From the NCBI GenBank assembly GCA_944990035.1, contig CALYLX010000149.1, forward strand, positions 682,001-746,000: a DNA stretch of 64,000 bases, given 5' to 3'. Position numbers and translations under genes: made by a program. Each line of letters begins with the position of its first letter. Position 1 is the stretch's first letter. Below are positions 30,414-42,212 of the stretch, piece by piece. The DNA comes from Clitopilus passeckerianus. Taxonomy: Eukaryota > Basidiomycota > Agaricomycetes > Agaricales > Entolomataceae. Under the pieces are notes generated by a model. It saw only the letters and a list, made by a program, of their open reading frames with translations. It had not been told where the DNA came from and did no database searches.

Positions 30414-32445
30414 ATGCCGCCTAAGAAAGCGGCACCTGAAAAGAAGGTTCTCCTTGGACGGCCAGGCAACAACTTGAAGGTTGGCATCGTAGGTTTGTTC
30501 TGCTTGATAACCCACATCGGTGCAACCAGTAATGATAACTTTGTTGGATAGGTCTTCCCAATGTCGGAAAATCGTCGTTCTTCAATGCGCTGTCAGAAAC
30601 AGGTCCGTAATCGGCTTGGATAGGGTCCACATTGCTGGCACTGATAATTCAATTTTATCAATGTTTATTAGATCTCGGAAAGGCTGCGAACTTCCCCTAT
30701 GCTACTATAAACCCTGAAGAAGCTCGTATACCCGTACCGGACGCTCGATTTGAGTGGCTTTGTGACCTGTATAAACCTGCATCCCGCGTGCCGGCTTTCC
30801 TGACCTGTATCGATATCGCTGGGTTGACTGCTGTGAGTTGCTACCAAATCCATACGTTGCTTTGACTGAGAAAATACTCGTAGGGTGCCTCAACGGGTGC
30901 TGGACTTGGTAACGCCTTCTTGTCCCACGTCCGCGCGGTCGATGGTATCTTCCAAGTCGTTCGTGCCTTCGACGATGCCGAGGTTATCCACGTGGAGGGA
31001 GAGGTTAACCCTCTTCGCGACATGGAAATCATCCAGACGGAACTTAGGCTCAAGGATATTGAGTGGGTGGAGAAGCACCTCGACAACTTGAAGAAGACTG
31101 GGCGTTCGCTCGGAAGTAACAGTCTTGCTGACAAGGCTAAGAAAGAGGAAATTGTATGTTGGCTAGCATAAACTGACCCTCAGTAGTGCTTACATTTTCT
31201 TGTTTCCCAGGCCACAGTGGAGAAGGTGCTGAAGGTTTTGACGGTCGACAACCGGGATGCCAGGAAGTTTGACTGGAATAACAAAGAGGTAAGTCTAACT
31301 CATCTTATCGCTTCCAATTCTCTATTTCTGCTTCTATTGGGGATAATTTGTGATGAAAAAGAGTATTACTCGAAACCCAGCTCGTCGAGAAGGGAGTAAC
31401 GCCCCAAGAATCTATGAGATAACGTGTTTTTCTGATCCTTTCCCATCTTTTCCTTCAATTGATTACTCTCGACTTGAACTTCCCACTAACTCCTTTTCAC
31501 AGGTGATTATTCTTGACCTTAAACAACTTGAAAGATGAAAAAGAGCTTTGCTCGATAACCCAGCTCGTCGAGACGGGAGTAACGCCCCACAATGTCTTTG
31601 AGAAAACTATATCCTCTGACTCCTTCCTCCTGCTGTTCCCGTTATCTGATCAAGGTTACTGAATCTCTTTCCCTCCCCAGATAGACGTTGTGAACAGCTT
31701 GCAACTACTCACCGCCAAGCCTGTCACTTACCTCGTCAATCTCAGCGAGAAAGACTACGTCAGGAAGAAGAACAAGTGGTATGTCAAATGCATCGGGTTT
31801 TCCGAACGATAGATAATAATATATCCTGGCTTCAGGTTGCCCAAGATTAAAGGCTGGATCGACGAGAACAATCCAGGAGATCCTTTGATTCCTTTCTCTG
31901 TCGCTCTCGAAGAACGTCTAGTCCAGATGTCGCCAGAGGAAAAGAAGGAAGAAGAAACCAAGATCGGTGCCACTAGTGCTCTTGGCAAGATCACCAATGC
32001 TGGATACGCCAGTCTAGAGGTCTGTTCCCTTCATGAGGTTTCCTGCTGTGCCTATTAATCTTGTATCTTCCAGCTGATCCGATACTTTACTTGCGGTCCG
32101 GACGAAGTTCGCGCTTGGACGATTAGGAAAGGCACCAAGGCGCCACAAGCTGCGGGTGTCATCCAGTGCGTTTCCTCCACCTTCATTTCTCGCACCTAAT
32201 GTGGATGGCTGAATGATTGGTTATAGTTCGGACTTTGAGAATAAATTCGTCTGTGGTGAAATCATGGCATACGAGGACTTGAAGGAGCATGGCAGTGAAG
32301 CTGCTGTCAAGGCTGCGGGTAAGCTGAGGCAGCAAGGCAAGCCATACGAGAGTAGGTGGTTCCTGAAATTTCTGGACGTAATATTTGTTGACACTCTTTC
32401 GTAGTGATTGACGGTGACATTGCTTATTGGAAGGCTGGCGGTTAA
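30414..32445 (+). CDS. OLA1: Obg-like ATPase 1 (YchF family)
   Basis: P-loop ATPase of the YchF/OLA1 family, bound to ribosomes and involved in translation and stress control. Starts [20 protein letters not shown]. Motifs: G1 [15 protein letters not shown]2/G3 [17 protein letters not shown] and [20 protein letters not shown], and NLSEKDY in place of NKxD, the change that shifts specificity from GTP to ATP. A helical coiled-coil hairpin follows ([12 protein letters not shown]...), and the C-terminal TGS domain has [37 protein letters not shown] and [15 protein letters not shown]. Length is about 395 residues, normal for the family. One intron (about 31288-31680) is much longer than the others and holds a tandem duplication. 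An in-frame extension upstream could add a mitochondrial signal. Confidence 0.95.
31350..31592 (+). repeat. Imperfect tandem duplication inside an OLA1 intron
   Basis: GATGAAAAAGAG...CTCGAAACCCAGCTCGTCGAGAAGGGAGTAACGCCCCA at about 31350-31406 is repeated with few changes at about 31534-31591. The unit is about 184 bp. The copies include exon-like codons (DEKEL...[10 protein letters not shown] in copy 2), but no known YchF protein has such an insert, so I treat both as intronic. Confidence 0.7.
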
Positions 32446-32892
32446 AGGTATTTTAGCCAGAATCATACTCTACATAGCACAGAGGATATAAAATCAATAT
32501 TGTATCTCTTTACCCTTGTCTGCATTGCCTACCGCAGCCCTTGCCTCCCTTGGCATAGCCGCACAGAGTCAGCACAGGCCCCTGCACCTCCCGATTGACC
32601 TCATCTGACATAAGCTGTGCACAGCACGTGGGCTTGGCGTCGCATTGTTGCTGTAACAGGACCGTTACGCGGAGATACTTGATTTCTGGTTATTCCACAA
32701 CTGCAACATCTACTGCGCAGAGTCCAGTACTGCCCAGCTTTAAACTACTCGGGACAAGCTTAAACGACTCTTTTTACTGAACCACATCGAACTCGGACGA
32801 AGAAACTGCGAAGAACTAGATTCTGACGCAACGAGTCTATCGGAGCCGACATAAACTGCTGCCACCTCATCTAACGACAAAAGCCAACCAAA
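32446..32892. other. Intergenic region, no gene seen
   Basis: This 447-bp region holds the OLA1 3' end and the promoter and leader of the next plus-strand gene. No other feature could be supported. Confidence 0.45.
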
Positions 32893-34527
32893 ATGCCAAT
32901 TACGGATACAATAACGGACCTGTTTGCGAGAGTGGGACCCAAGAAGGGGTCGAAACCATTGAGTGCGGTGTCTGGAGGAGGAACGGCTCATTTTGACGAT
33001 GATGTGAGTTACTTCGTTCTTTCTTAATTTTTTCTGTATTCTTTCCAGTCATTTCGACCATGAAGCTTTCGACCTTTCATTTTTTGCCGCAAACGGCCAA
33101 TTCCCCTTCATTTTGGCATTCACAGACCGGGTTGAAGGCCGAGCCAAAGGCTTGCCGTTACACCTTTACGTAATCAAAGTTCATGTTCTTCTCTGCACGC
33201 AGTCCATGGGTGCATCTGCGGGCCAGCTGATATTATTGCTCTTTATTCCTCTTTTTGCAACGTTATGGATATGGGTCATTATTCTATTCGGAAGTCTTCT
33301 AGCGAACGCGTAGCTGACTTAAACTTTGTTCGCTTGATCTCGTCTTTTTAGATGATCGTGTCGAAGCCAGCCATTATATGCTTCACTGGACAAATATTCT
33401 TCAACTTCCTCTCAATGGCGTGTTTCGCGAGTGTGGCGGCCTTCCAGGCGAAGTGGGGTGTTGGACCATGTGCGTGTTCTTCAATCTTTGACGCGTCTGA
33501 CGTAGTTTACTGATTTAGCGCCGGTTGGGTTCGACAGCTGGACTCTCTGGATTTACTTTGTTCATCACTATTGCGGGAATGTTGCTTTCAGCGTTTCTGC
33601 TGCTGGTACCCGTTATCTGGGAGAAATACAGCAAACTCGATCGGCTGGCTCGCGCTTTGAAGGAAGTGCGCGTCAGCTTCATTCTCACAACTGTCGGCAC
33701 CGTAGCCAGCTTGATGATTGCGTGGGTGTTTATAACTTTACTAGAAAGTGCATGCTAACGATTGGGACCGCGTATAGCTTTATTGTAACAATTTCCGCCT
33801 TCACACAACCTGGATGCAAAGACGCAAGCAAAGATCCTCATGCCAAAGAAAAGGGCAAGGATTTCCAAGCTGGCCTTGACGGATGGTGCGCCACGAAGAA
33901 AGCAGCTAGCGTCTTCCTGTGGTTAGCATTTGGTATGTTTGGAAGGTTTGATGCTTTTGTTCTATTACTGACCCTCTAACAGGTTTCTGGGCAGCTTCCT
34001 TCACTCTCCTCATCCTCGACTGGCGAAGTGGCAAACTCCACCAACACACCGCCCGTGACCCACCTTTCGCAATCCCCCAACCCGCCCATGACATGGAAGC
34101 CAATGAGCGTGAAGAAGACGATGACGATGACGAACATAGTGGTCAAGGCACCTCATATCACTCCTCAGCTCCCCAAGTCCACTATGATCTTCCCTCGGGA
34201 AATCCTTTCACCGACGATAACCGCTATTCTGGTGCTTCGTATAACCCACCAGTGCCCAGCCACTCCCCGTTGCCTGCCGCTGGTCGCCCATCTATCGATG
34301 CATATGGTGCATTCTCAGATCCTGCGCCTAGTGGTTTCGGGACCTCTAGTCCCCCTGTTGGTGGCTATGGCTCTCCCGCGCGCCGGATAAGCCAAGACTT
34401 GTCCGACCAACCCAGAGTCAGCAGGACGATGCAGTATGCTGACCCCTACGCCGCCGTGAGGGCCTCGTTGGCACCGACGAGCAATTCGGTGCCTCCAAGC
34501 TACGAGAGCTACCAGGGGTACCGATAA
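32893..34527 (+). CDS. Four-helix membrane protein, MARVEL-like
   Basis: The start MPITDTITDLFARVGPKKG leads to a cytosolic N terminus. Four hydrophobic segments follow: GQLILLLFIPLFATLWIWVI, a second around AIICFTGQIFFNFLSMACFASVAAF, a third FTLFITIAGMLLSAFLLLVPVIW, and a last pair around SFILTTVGTVASLMIAF and AASVFLWLAFGFWAASFTLLIL. A cysteine-containing loop (FTQPGCKDASKD...GLDGWCATKKA) precedes the last helix and ends at DWRSGK, a pattern I associate with basidiomycete MARVEL-domain proteins. The C-terminal 170 residues are acidic, then Pro/Ser/Tyr-rich (NPFTDDNRYSGASYNPP) and cytosolic. It probably organizes plasma membrane domains. The exon joint near 33310 is uncertain (possibly a GC donor). 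Confidence 0.65.
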
Positions 34528-34849
34528 GCAAGCGATGAGTCTAGGCGCTGGATGTCTGCTAGACGTAGTGGGAGTATTTATCCAACAGTGGTCTAATATT
34601 TTCTTTTCCGCATCGTTCACGCGTACCTATAATTCCTGTTTACGTTCCGTTCACGTTGAAGCGTCTCCTTCTCAACGAGTGTGGCTGGGTTAATGTGTAA
34701 TATGTGAGGGTTGTTCAACGCACATACTATTAGCGAATTTGTACTATTGCACTACCATGGACTCTCCGTAGAGATTATGGATAATTTATAACGACGCTTG
34801 GACAAGCACTGGCAAATTGTGTACCTTAGAGCCATTTTGAATTTTTCGT
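34528..34849. other. Convergent 3' intergenic region
   Basis: This 322-bp stretch lies between two stop codons that face each other (MARVEL-like and OBAP-like genes). It is AT-rich and presumably holds both polyadenylation regions. I see nothing else. Confidence 0.5.
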
Positions 34850-35833
34850 CTAGGAAGTTGTGCTATTTCCTCCGATTGGCACCTGTTCCTCGACAAACTT
34901 GATTCCTTTCCCAGATTTGGTCCAAGCGTCCGCGCCCTCCGCAACTTCGTATGGCGGGAGGTACCCATTTCTTAACTCTTTCTTAGCCTCCGTCGACACG
35001 CCTGCCTTTTCGTCCCGAGCCCTAACGATATCATGGGGAATCTGTGCGTCCTTTGTATATGACATCATGAGATGAGGAGGGCCCAGAGGTAGGTCTGGAT
35101 GCTCGTCGAAAGCCCAGGTGTGAATGGTTTTCCCATACGTCTTGTGAAGATCAAGCATGGCAGGCTGCTCCGCGGCGTCGTTCAAAAAACCTGGAACCAG
35201 TCCCTTGACCTGTCGGGATGAGCCAGGAGCCCTGGTGAGACAAAGCCCGAGCCCGAGTCGATTGACTCAGCACCTGAGGGAAAATCTGGAACTTACGGCA
35301 ATTTGCAATAGACCACTCTCAATCTGTTACGGCAAGGCGGGGAAATGTCGGTTTTGTGGAGAGGGAGCCGATACGGATGCAAAAATACGCACCTCGAATT
35401 TGTGGGAATGCCAGTATTTCTTCTCATCGGTGGATAGACTGTCGAAAAGCTGCCGTGGAGTTAAGGTTAATGCGCCACACTAGAGGTTTTAGATGGAGCC
35501 GGTGGGGCTTACCTTCTGGGAGATGATATACTCGATTCCGATGAGCCTGGCGTTTGGCTCATCCGAGTCGTAGATTACGCATTGGTGGAAGTCTGGGGTG
35601 CGGTGGGTACAGAAATGGTGGGCTTCGACATGTCGATTGACGTCTTCTCTAGGTGACCCCGAAAAAAGAGGTGAGGGGTGTTGAGGGAGGGACAAAGCTA
35701 CAGCTTACGAATAGCAATGGAAAGCACAGAGGTGCTGGTGGATGCTTCCAATTGGCTTGAACGACATGAGTGCCGCTCCAGCAGTGTTGTAAGCACTTGT
35801 ATGGTACAAAGCTTCTTTCTGCTCAGCGTTCAT
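34850..35833 (-). CDS. OBAP-like protein (DUF1264 family)
   Basis: Minus-strand gene starting [22 protein letters not shown] and ending GNSTTS. After splicing about four introns it reads [78 protein letters not shown] sequence, then [29 protein letters not shown] and a lysine-rich tail. The VEAHHFCTH...RQCVIYDSD...LIGIEYIIS core is the signature of DUF1264 proteins, named after plant oil-body-associated proteins. Function in fungi is unknown; the conserved His/Cys could bind a metal. Length near 240 residues is normal. No enzyme activity should be assumed. Confidence 0.85.
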
Positions 35834-37275
35834 GATTTAGTCATTATTCGACAAGGATATTAACGATTATGTTGGTGGTGAGCTGAGTTGATTCTGATTT
35901 CTGAGACTCTCAAGACCTCTGAACCCATGAAAGTATGACCCATTGACGTAATTTGGAGGGCATTGGGGTGATCTGTTATGACGTCGGACCCCCTTCGTCA
36001 GCGGAACTAGCCCCCGCCCTCATATGAATTTGAGAACGAGCAAGTTTTGAGGGTGAACTTTTGCCGCCGAAAACTGCGTTTGCGGGCCTGCTAATCGAGA
36101 TTTGAGCTCTGTGACATCTCGAGGGAGCGGTACCTCGCAGAGGCGACCCCAAGTCGGCAATCGATCATCAGCTGGGTTTTAATACCAAACGATGGAAGAT
36201 CTATGCAACATCTTGACGTTGCGGCTGTTCCAAGGCGATCGATCATCAGGAGCCGACTTAGAAAATGCAGGAGGATTTTGGAATTGTAGGGAAATTATTC
36301 CCAAAGGTGGCAGGGGACGGTGGCTGGGATACAAACCAAATAACCTGCAGTACCCTGATTTTAACGCACCTTTTTCGACTAGGCAGAGATGAACGAGTGA
36401 TTCCGCCATTGCCACCCGCTGTTTTGCGAAGTCAAAAGGAAATGATGCGAGGCACACAGGGTGTACGTAGAACCAGACATGATTTTGGACCGCTTCAGTG
36501 GAACAAGGCAGCATTGTTGTGGCACTCATAACTTCACATAACTAGGTCGCCAGAGTGATGAATCTTTCCAGCCAGATTCCGTCGTTGGATTCTGGCACGC
36601 ATTGACGGCGGGAAATTCGCGATCATCATTGGTCGGCATTCTCCGTCGTCCCTGCTCTTTGTCGTGGTCGCTTAGACCTGCTTAGGGTCCGCTCTAGTCG
36701 TGAAGATTTTACAGCAAAATGCCGTACAACCGCAGGCTGTCTTTGGATTGGCTACAAGCGCCCAAGGGACGGTAGGGATCTTCAGAGGATTTGTTCTTTA
36801 TTTCCACCCCTGCTCTCTAATTTGCGGACCGTCGGGATCCTCTGGTCCGGTGAAATTCTTCCTGTCGAACATGCCGCACAAGCACATTTTCTTCACATTC
36901 TAATGGAAAGTCGAATATAAATGCCTGGACCGTCGCCCATGCAATCGACTGTATAACGGCCCTCCCACGCTGTCCCTCGCTAACAGCGATCTCCCAGCAA
37001 TATCCTCCAGTCATCCCCTGCCCGGACCCGCTCAGGGAGATGGCAATCGCTTTTCTACCGAGGTTGTCTGATGACCCTATATAACCGCCGACCGCCCCAA
37101 CTCAGGTGGCGTCGCACGCGATTCAAATTAGGATTAGCCGGTGTACTTCCACTGACCCATTCGTCCACCCATTGTACAATTGGACATCATGTTCTCCAAG
37201 GTGTACATAAGCGTCCGCTAATTTTCCGGTTGGGACTTATAGCTCCTCGCTGTCGACAGTCACCACGAGAGAGCC
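35834..37275. other. Long divergent intergenic region; TATATAA box near 37078
   Basis: 1.44 kb without a supportable gene. A TATATAA box at about 37078-37084 lies some 190 bp before the start of the 7TM gene. CGATCATCAG occurs at about 36159-36168 and again at 36240-36249 within GCGATCGATCATCAG. A 116-codon minus-strand frame (36179-36529) has no recognizable domain and I do not call it. Confidence 0.45.
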
Positions 37276-38700
37276 ATGACTTCACCACCCAGTCAAGCGC
37301 AGGTTCTCAGGTATCTGCGAGACTTCAAGATTGCTCAGTTGGTTGGAGTTTCTCTCCAGGTATGATCTCAATATCAGTACATATTCAATTTCGACTGATC
37401 GAAGACTGAAATAGTTCCTACTATATGGTTTGTAACAAGTCCCGCTTTCCCCTAACGCTCGTAATGACCTCAAACCAGGCATCTATGTGTGTTTGTTCTG
37501 TGTATCTCTGGTGATTATGTACCAGAGGCGTCGAACCTCTGGCAGCACATTCACTAGTAAGGTATGTTCATTTTTCTTCATGGAAAAGCTGGCATTGACG
37601 ACTCAATTTACAGGTTTTCTTGACTGCGACCTCGGCCATTTTCACTCTTGCCACTCTCGATGCTTGTAGGTCGATGGTTTCGCGTGCGAGAACTGGCATA
37701 TCTGACTTCTCTTTGATAGCCTTGAATTTCTATCGGGTTGTGAGGGCCTATGTTCTATCTCCGGATCCATGGTCATACTTAATCAACAACGCGCATTGGG
37801 AAAACTTCATACACAATCTCAACATTACACTTGTAACTCTCATTGGTGACTCCTTGGTGGTGAGGTCTCAATTGTCGTGCCATTGAAAATAATTCAACTC
37901 ATGGACCGGATCTCGACCGCAGATATACCGCTGCTTCATCGTATGGCAAAGAAATTGGTGGGCCATTACACTCCCTATGCTCCTGTTGGCCGGACAGATA
38001 GGTCAGATGATCCCCATATGTTTAAGCCTCAGAGATCTGATCGCTTGGTATATTCTATAGGAATCAGCATACCAATATTCATTGCATACCTCAAGCATGA
38101 CTTCTTGCCGTTTCCGACGTTTGCCCGTCTCCTGGCTTCAGTCTATCCTCTGGTCTTTGCGCAAAACACGCTCACTACTGGATTGATATCGTTCCGAATC
38201 TGGAGGCGACATAGGCTCTCGAAAGCTGCAGGGATTCATAACATGGGATCTTCACTCCTTCACATCGCAAGGATCATCATTGAGAGTGCGGCCTTGTATA
38301 CGATGCAGCTCCTACTCCTGATTATCCTCGGATGGGTTGGTAGCAATGGGATTTGGATCTTGAATTATACAACGCTCCCTACCATTGGTAAGCGAGCCCT
38401 GATGCATGCGACTGTATTGTCTGACGCGTTGGTACAGGTATCGTTTTCAGTCTCATCGCGGTTCGTGTCCACATTTCGCAACTCAGCGTCCGGATGGAGC
38501 CACCGACAGGTGCTCTTCCCACATTTGCCCACTGGACGTCGACACCTCTTACCGACGAATTCGACTCAATTCCATCCGACACGGAAGCAAAATCATCAGC
38601 ACCAGCAACGTTACCATCTCTGCACCTCAAATCCCTGAGGTCTGCCCCCTTAGGAGTAGTTTCTGAGCCGACCCCTACTCGATCTTACCCAGAGCCATGA
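37276..38700 (+). CDS. Seven-helix membrane protein of a basidiomycete-type family
   Basis: Starts MTSPPSQAQVLRYLRDFKIAQLVG. Hydrophobic segments occur at GVSLQFLLYGIYVCLFCVSL, TATSAIFTLATLDACRS, ENFIHNLNITLVTLIGDSLV, IYRCFIVWQRNWWAITLPMLLLAGQI, then PTFARLLASVYPLVFAQNTLTTGLI, LLHIARIIIESAALYTMQLLLLIIL and GIVFSLIAVRVHISQL. IYRCFIVWQRNWW after the third or fourth helix is a pattern common in expanded seven-helix families of Agaricomycetes whose ligands are unknown. The C-terminal tail is Ser/Thr/Pro-rich and cytosolic. About six introns. Could be receptor-like or a transporter; I do not assign a function. No catalytic motif is present. Confidence 0.7.
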
Positions 38701-39554
38701 TAATAGAGTTTCTCCCATCAAGTATGGTGCCCATTTGGCAGCTCGCCCAGTCAACAAGAAGATCTCGTCCCCGAAAATAGTACAACTGTGCTACGGGCAC
38801 ATAGTCGGATATCACCATCCTATCTCGTCTCAAGCGTTATGGATACGGCCCCACGAAGTTCCAATTTTGCGTCAAAGACCTATGCGCCGTGGATGCCTCC
38901 GAGAAAATCTGGGAAGGAAAAGGAGGGGACATTGTTTCTTCCATGACTTGAATGACAGCATCGACCGAAGTTCCTCCAGTTCTCTACCTACATTTAGTCA
39001 CTTAATCGCACACCACACAGGCACAATGTATAATAATAATGTATCACTTTTCCACTCTCGCCGCCACTCACCTCCAAGAGTATGAATATCCAAGACTCTT
39101 GAAAAAACAGAGGCCGCCAATGTTTTTAGCCAAGAGCTATAAATAGACGCCATAATTATCGACCATCTGATCGCATTCGTGACTTGATCTATCCAGTGCG
39201 GTTGGCTGTGAAAGCCTTATTCTGAGCCATATTGGAGTCAAGCTCTAACAAGTTCCAAAAATCCTCCCCGCAGACAGTGAGTAGCAGGATGCGGTACCCA
39301 TTATGCTTGCCGAGCCTACCTGGGACTGAGGGCATGTTTACAAGACGACGCCGAGCATTGGCAGGACTCCGCTCTTGCACAGCATTGAAGACTCTTGTCC
39401 CGGTCTCAATGGACGGTCTGCTTACCCGCGATTTGTCATAGGACCATTGTAGCAACGCTGCGGAGCAACCATCGACATACATATGCACCCGTCTCCTACA
39501 TAATAAGCCTGTACCTCTTTTTCTTTCTTTCTCACCATCTGTCGTCTAGTAATC
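38701..39554. other. Intergenic region with TATA-like box but no gene seen
   Basis: This 854-bp stretch holds CTATAAATAG at about 39137-39146, some 410 bp before the next ATG, which is far for that gene. Short frames show no motif. No RNA gene was recognized. Confidence 0.4.
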
Positions 39555-40486
39555 ATGTTCTCAAGGGCTTTCACGATTTCCGCTTTGCTATCTATCGCTG
39601 CTGCGCAGTGAGTAGGCATCTAGCTCTACCACCCTGCTGAGAACTGATTAGATTTGTCCGCACTCAGGCTCAACCTTTCTTCGCAATGCACGCAGGCTTT
39701 GACGAGGATTGCTACTAACCCGGATGTCACCAAATGCTTGAATCCGTCGCCCTTGCTGCCAATCTTCACTGGATCAAGCAATACCTCGGTCGTTAAGCCA
39801 ATTGACAACTGGTTGACGTCAGTCTGTGCCGCTGGAACGTGCAGCAATGACACACTGGCTGGCATCGTCAATAACGCTACTGCTGGGTGCAGCACCGAGC
39901 TTACAGCTCTCGGTTTCCAACCAGGCGATAACACCGCCGTGATTGCTGCCGTTCAGCAGTATTATCCTACCGTTCGCCAGATTGCTTGCTTGAAGGAGTG
40001 AGTGGCTTGTAGAGTGTTATTTCTTTCTACGATCTGACCCCTTCCGTCAGCGGGAACACCAACTGCGTCACGGAGACTTTAACAGACATTGAAGCTGTAA
40101 ATGGCCCTCTCACCATCAGCAGCATTCCTCAACTCGTCTCTGGCGGTTTCACGGGCAGTACCATTCCCAAGAATGTAACATGCTCCAACTGCTCCAAGGC
40201 TGCATACAACATCGCGCAGCAAGCTGCTCCCGGACTGATCCCGGCTCAGGATGTGCAAAACGAATGTGGAAGCTCCTTCACTGGTGAGTTCTGCCCATAG
40301 ACCGCACCAAATATTGTAGATTTTCTAACTTTATCGATAGACGGACAAACTCCAGCTGGCATCACACAGAGTGCAACTGACGCCTCTGCCAATGATAACA
40401 GCGGTAACGGAGCCCTCACCCTCGCAGCTACACCTGGTGTGTCGGCCTTGCTTGCCCTTTTCGGTGCCTTCACGATGTTGGCCTGA
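39555..40486 (+). CDS. Secreted GPI-anchored cysteine-rich protein
   Basis: Starts with a signal peptide, MFSRAFTISALLSIAAAQ. The mature part has paired cysteines (SSQCTQALTRI, TKCLNPS, SVCAAGTCSNDTL, TAGCSTEL, NTNCVTETL, VTCSNCSKAAYN, NECGSSF) and several N-glycosylation sequons (NLS, NTS, NDT, NAT, NVT). It ends with Ser/Asn/Gly-rich sequence and a hydrophobic tail (VSALLALFGAFTMLA) directly at the stop codon, the pattern of a GPI-attachment signal. Three exons with two introns near 39610-39665 and 40000-40050, one more near 40284-40341. I recognize it as a basidiomycete cell-surface family without assigned function. It probably sits on the outer plasma membrane or wall. Confidence 0.8.
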
Positions 40487-40865
40487 GAAAAGTATGATCA
40501 TATGAATTCGATAGCGGACACTTTGGACCGGCAGAGCTATTGACGAAATTAATTTTTACGGTGTAGATTAGCCTACGAGCTCGGTGCTGTATACATACGT
40601 CAGTTACGATCTAGTTCTACACGTAATGGACAATCTTGATGATTGATATTGATTTGATTTGACAACATCGTGCTCTGGCTTTCAAGCAGCGGGCAGGGGA
40701 GGCCTTCAGTTCTGGACTTGGCGATGAACACGCAGCTGCATCGTGACATTCTGGAAAGGTATATGGTACAGATGGTATAACATAGTTAAATACGTGTTTT
40801 TCCGAGATATGAGACTGTTATCCGCCTGGTTCCGCCATGGTATAATCCGATGATGTAACCCAAGT
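40487..40865. other. Convergent 3' intergenic region
   Basis: This 379-bp region lies between the stop codons of the GPI protein and the SH3 protein, which face each other. It is AT-rich with TGATTGATATTGATTTGATTTGA near 40637. No gene seen. Confidence 0.45.
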
Positions 40866-41692
40866 CTAGAAAATGGCACGAACGAGGCCTCCACCAATGG
40901 CAGCACCTGCACCAAAGCCAACACCACCTGCAGCAGAGTTTGCCATCTAGCATAACGACCGTGAGTCAACGTGTATAACTAAATGAGATAAGGACTCACT
41001 GTGTTGCCAAGCTTCCCATACTTGCTCTTCTCCTTCTCCTGGTTGGCCTGTTGCAAACCGACAGAGTTGGTTCCAGTGGCAGCAGGCGGTGGCGTATCAA
41101 CACCATGCAGGGCAGCACCAAACGGCCGATAAGGGGTTGTAGATTTCGTGACGGCGGGTGTGGGGGGCTCTTTGAGCTTCTCTACGTATGCGGATGGGAA
41201 AAGAGCCTCTCTGCCATGAACTCTACCCTTCCACCAGTCAGCGTTCGTCTCTTCTAGGATTTCGATGATGTCGCCTGCAGAGAAGGAGAGGTCATCTGAG
41301 TCCTGTGTAAGAGATCATGAGAGAAAGTAATGATTTGGTTAGATGTATGTTGAATAGTTAAATCTGGGAACACTCACCTGTCCATTCTCGTTATAAGCCC
41401 ACAAGGCCTTAGCTCTCTTGACTGGTGCCGCCGCAGGGGCAGGAGGCGTCGCCCTAGCAGCCGGTGCTGGTGCACTGGCAGAGGGTGCAACCATGCTCTT
41501 AAATCTCGAGGTGATATTGTTCATGGTCGTGTTTCCTGCTGCCGCTCCAGTGCCATTGGGTAACTTTGCCAAGAAGGCGGAAGCATCTGCTTGAGAAATG
41601 TAGTTTTGGGAGGCCAGGAACTGAACATTGGATTCGACTTGAGAGACGACGTGAGCGAGGAGGGCTTGGCTTTCTGCGTCCTGAGCACCCAT
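40866..41692 (-). CDS. SH3-domain protein of the Lsb1/Pin3 type
   Basis: Minus strand; starts MGAQDAESQALLAHVVSQVESNVQFLASQNYISQADASAFLAKLP. This N-terminal helical segment precedes an Ala/Pro-rich linker and an SH3 domain: AKALWAYNENGQDSDDLSFSAGDIIEILEETNADWWKGRVHGREALFPSAYVEKL, containing ALYDY-like, WWKG and FPSAYV signatures. The tail is Gly/Ala-rich (GGVGFGAGAAIGGGLVRAIF). The layout matches yeast Lsb1/Lsb2 (Pin3), binders of the WASP homologue Las17 in actin-based endocytosis and modifiers of prions. About 235 residues, two or three introns. The partner is inferred from family knowledge. Confidence 0.85.
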
Positions 41693-42212
41693 GATGTTTT
41701 CTAGTTGTCGTTAAAGAGAGAATATGAGGGAAAAGCAACGAGAAATGGTCTGATGAGAACAACCACAAGCGCCGAGCAGCTCGCAAGCTGACTGAATTGC
41801 ATAGCCACTACATAGCCACCAGTTCGTCTGCTAAAACCATTGAGGCAGCAGAATCCTGTGGAGTCCTTCGAAGCCTTCAGAGCAGACCGTCAGACGGTTC
41901 TACGTAGATCAGGGTCTGGTATAGATCAGAGATATCAGGTTTTATCCTGAGCCTTTCTCTCAATCTAATCTCCCCACTAGCACAAAAATAACAATAGTAA
42001 CACCATGCTTGCTACATAATTCAGCTTGATACTTGCCTGAATTTTTCACGAAGTATACTCGCCTTATAACACGCAAAGCTTCCTGCTCTCCTAACATTGG
42101 CATTTAAAAATGACTTTGCGCCACAGATCCCGTGAACAAGGTCTTATCAACCCTAACCCTAATGCAAGGTTTACTCTAACCACAAAATTTCATCCTCGCC
42201 GATCGACTCAAG
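41693..42212. promoter_or_regulatory. Divergent promoter of SH3 and pICln genes with a telo-box
   Basis: This 520-bp region separates two outward-pointing genes. AACCCTAACCCTAA at about 42150-42163 is two telomere-type repeats in the leader of pICln; such telo-boxes are known promoter elements in fungi and plants, often of growth genes. No gene is seen in it. Confidence 0.5.

Noticed and set aside
31350..31592. Extra OLA1 exons from the duplicated unit
   Set aside because: YchF proteins go directly from DWNNKE to [10 protein letters not shown]; including the unit would add stops or unknown insert sequence.
36179..36529. 116-codon minus-strand frame
   Set aside because: No domain, no signal, no splice pattern, and it lies in a long promoter region.
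42150..42163. Chromosome end or telomere scar
   Set aside because: Only two repeat units, in the leader of a housekeeping gene with conserved genes on both sides.
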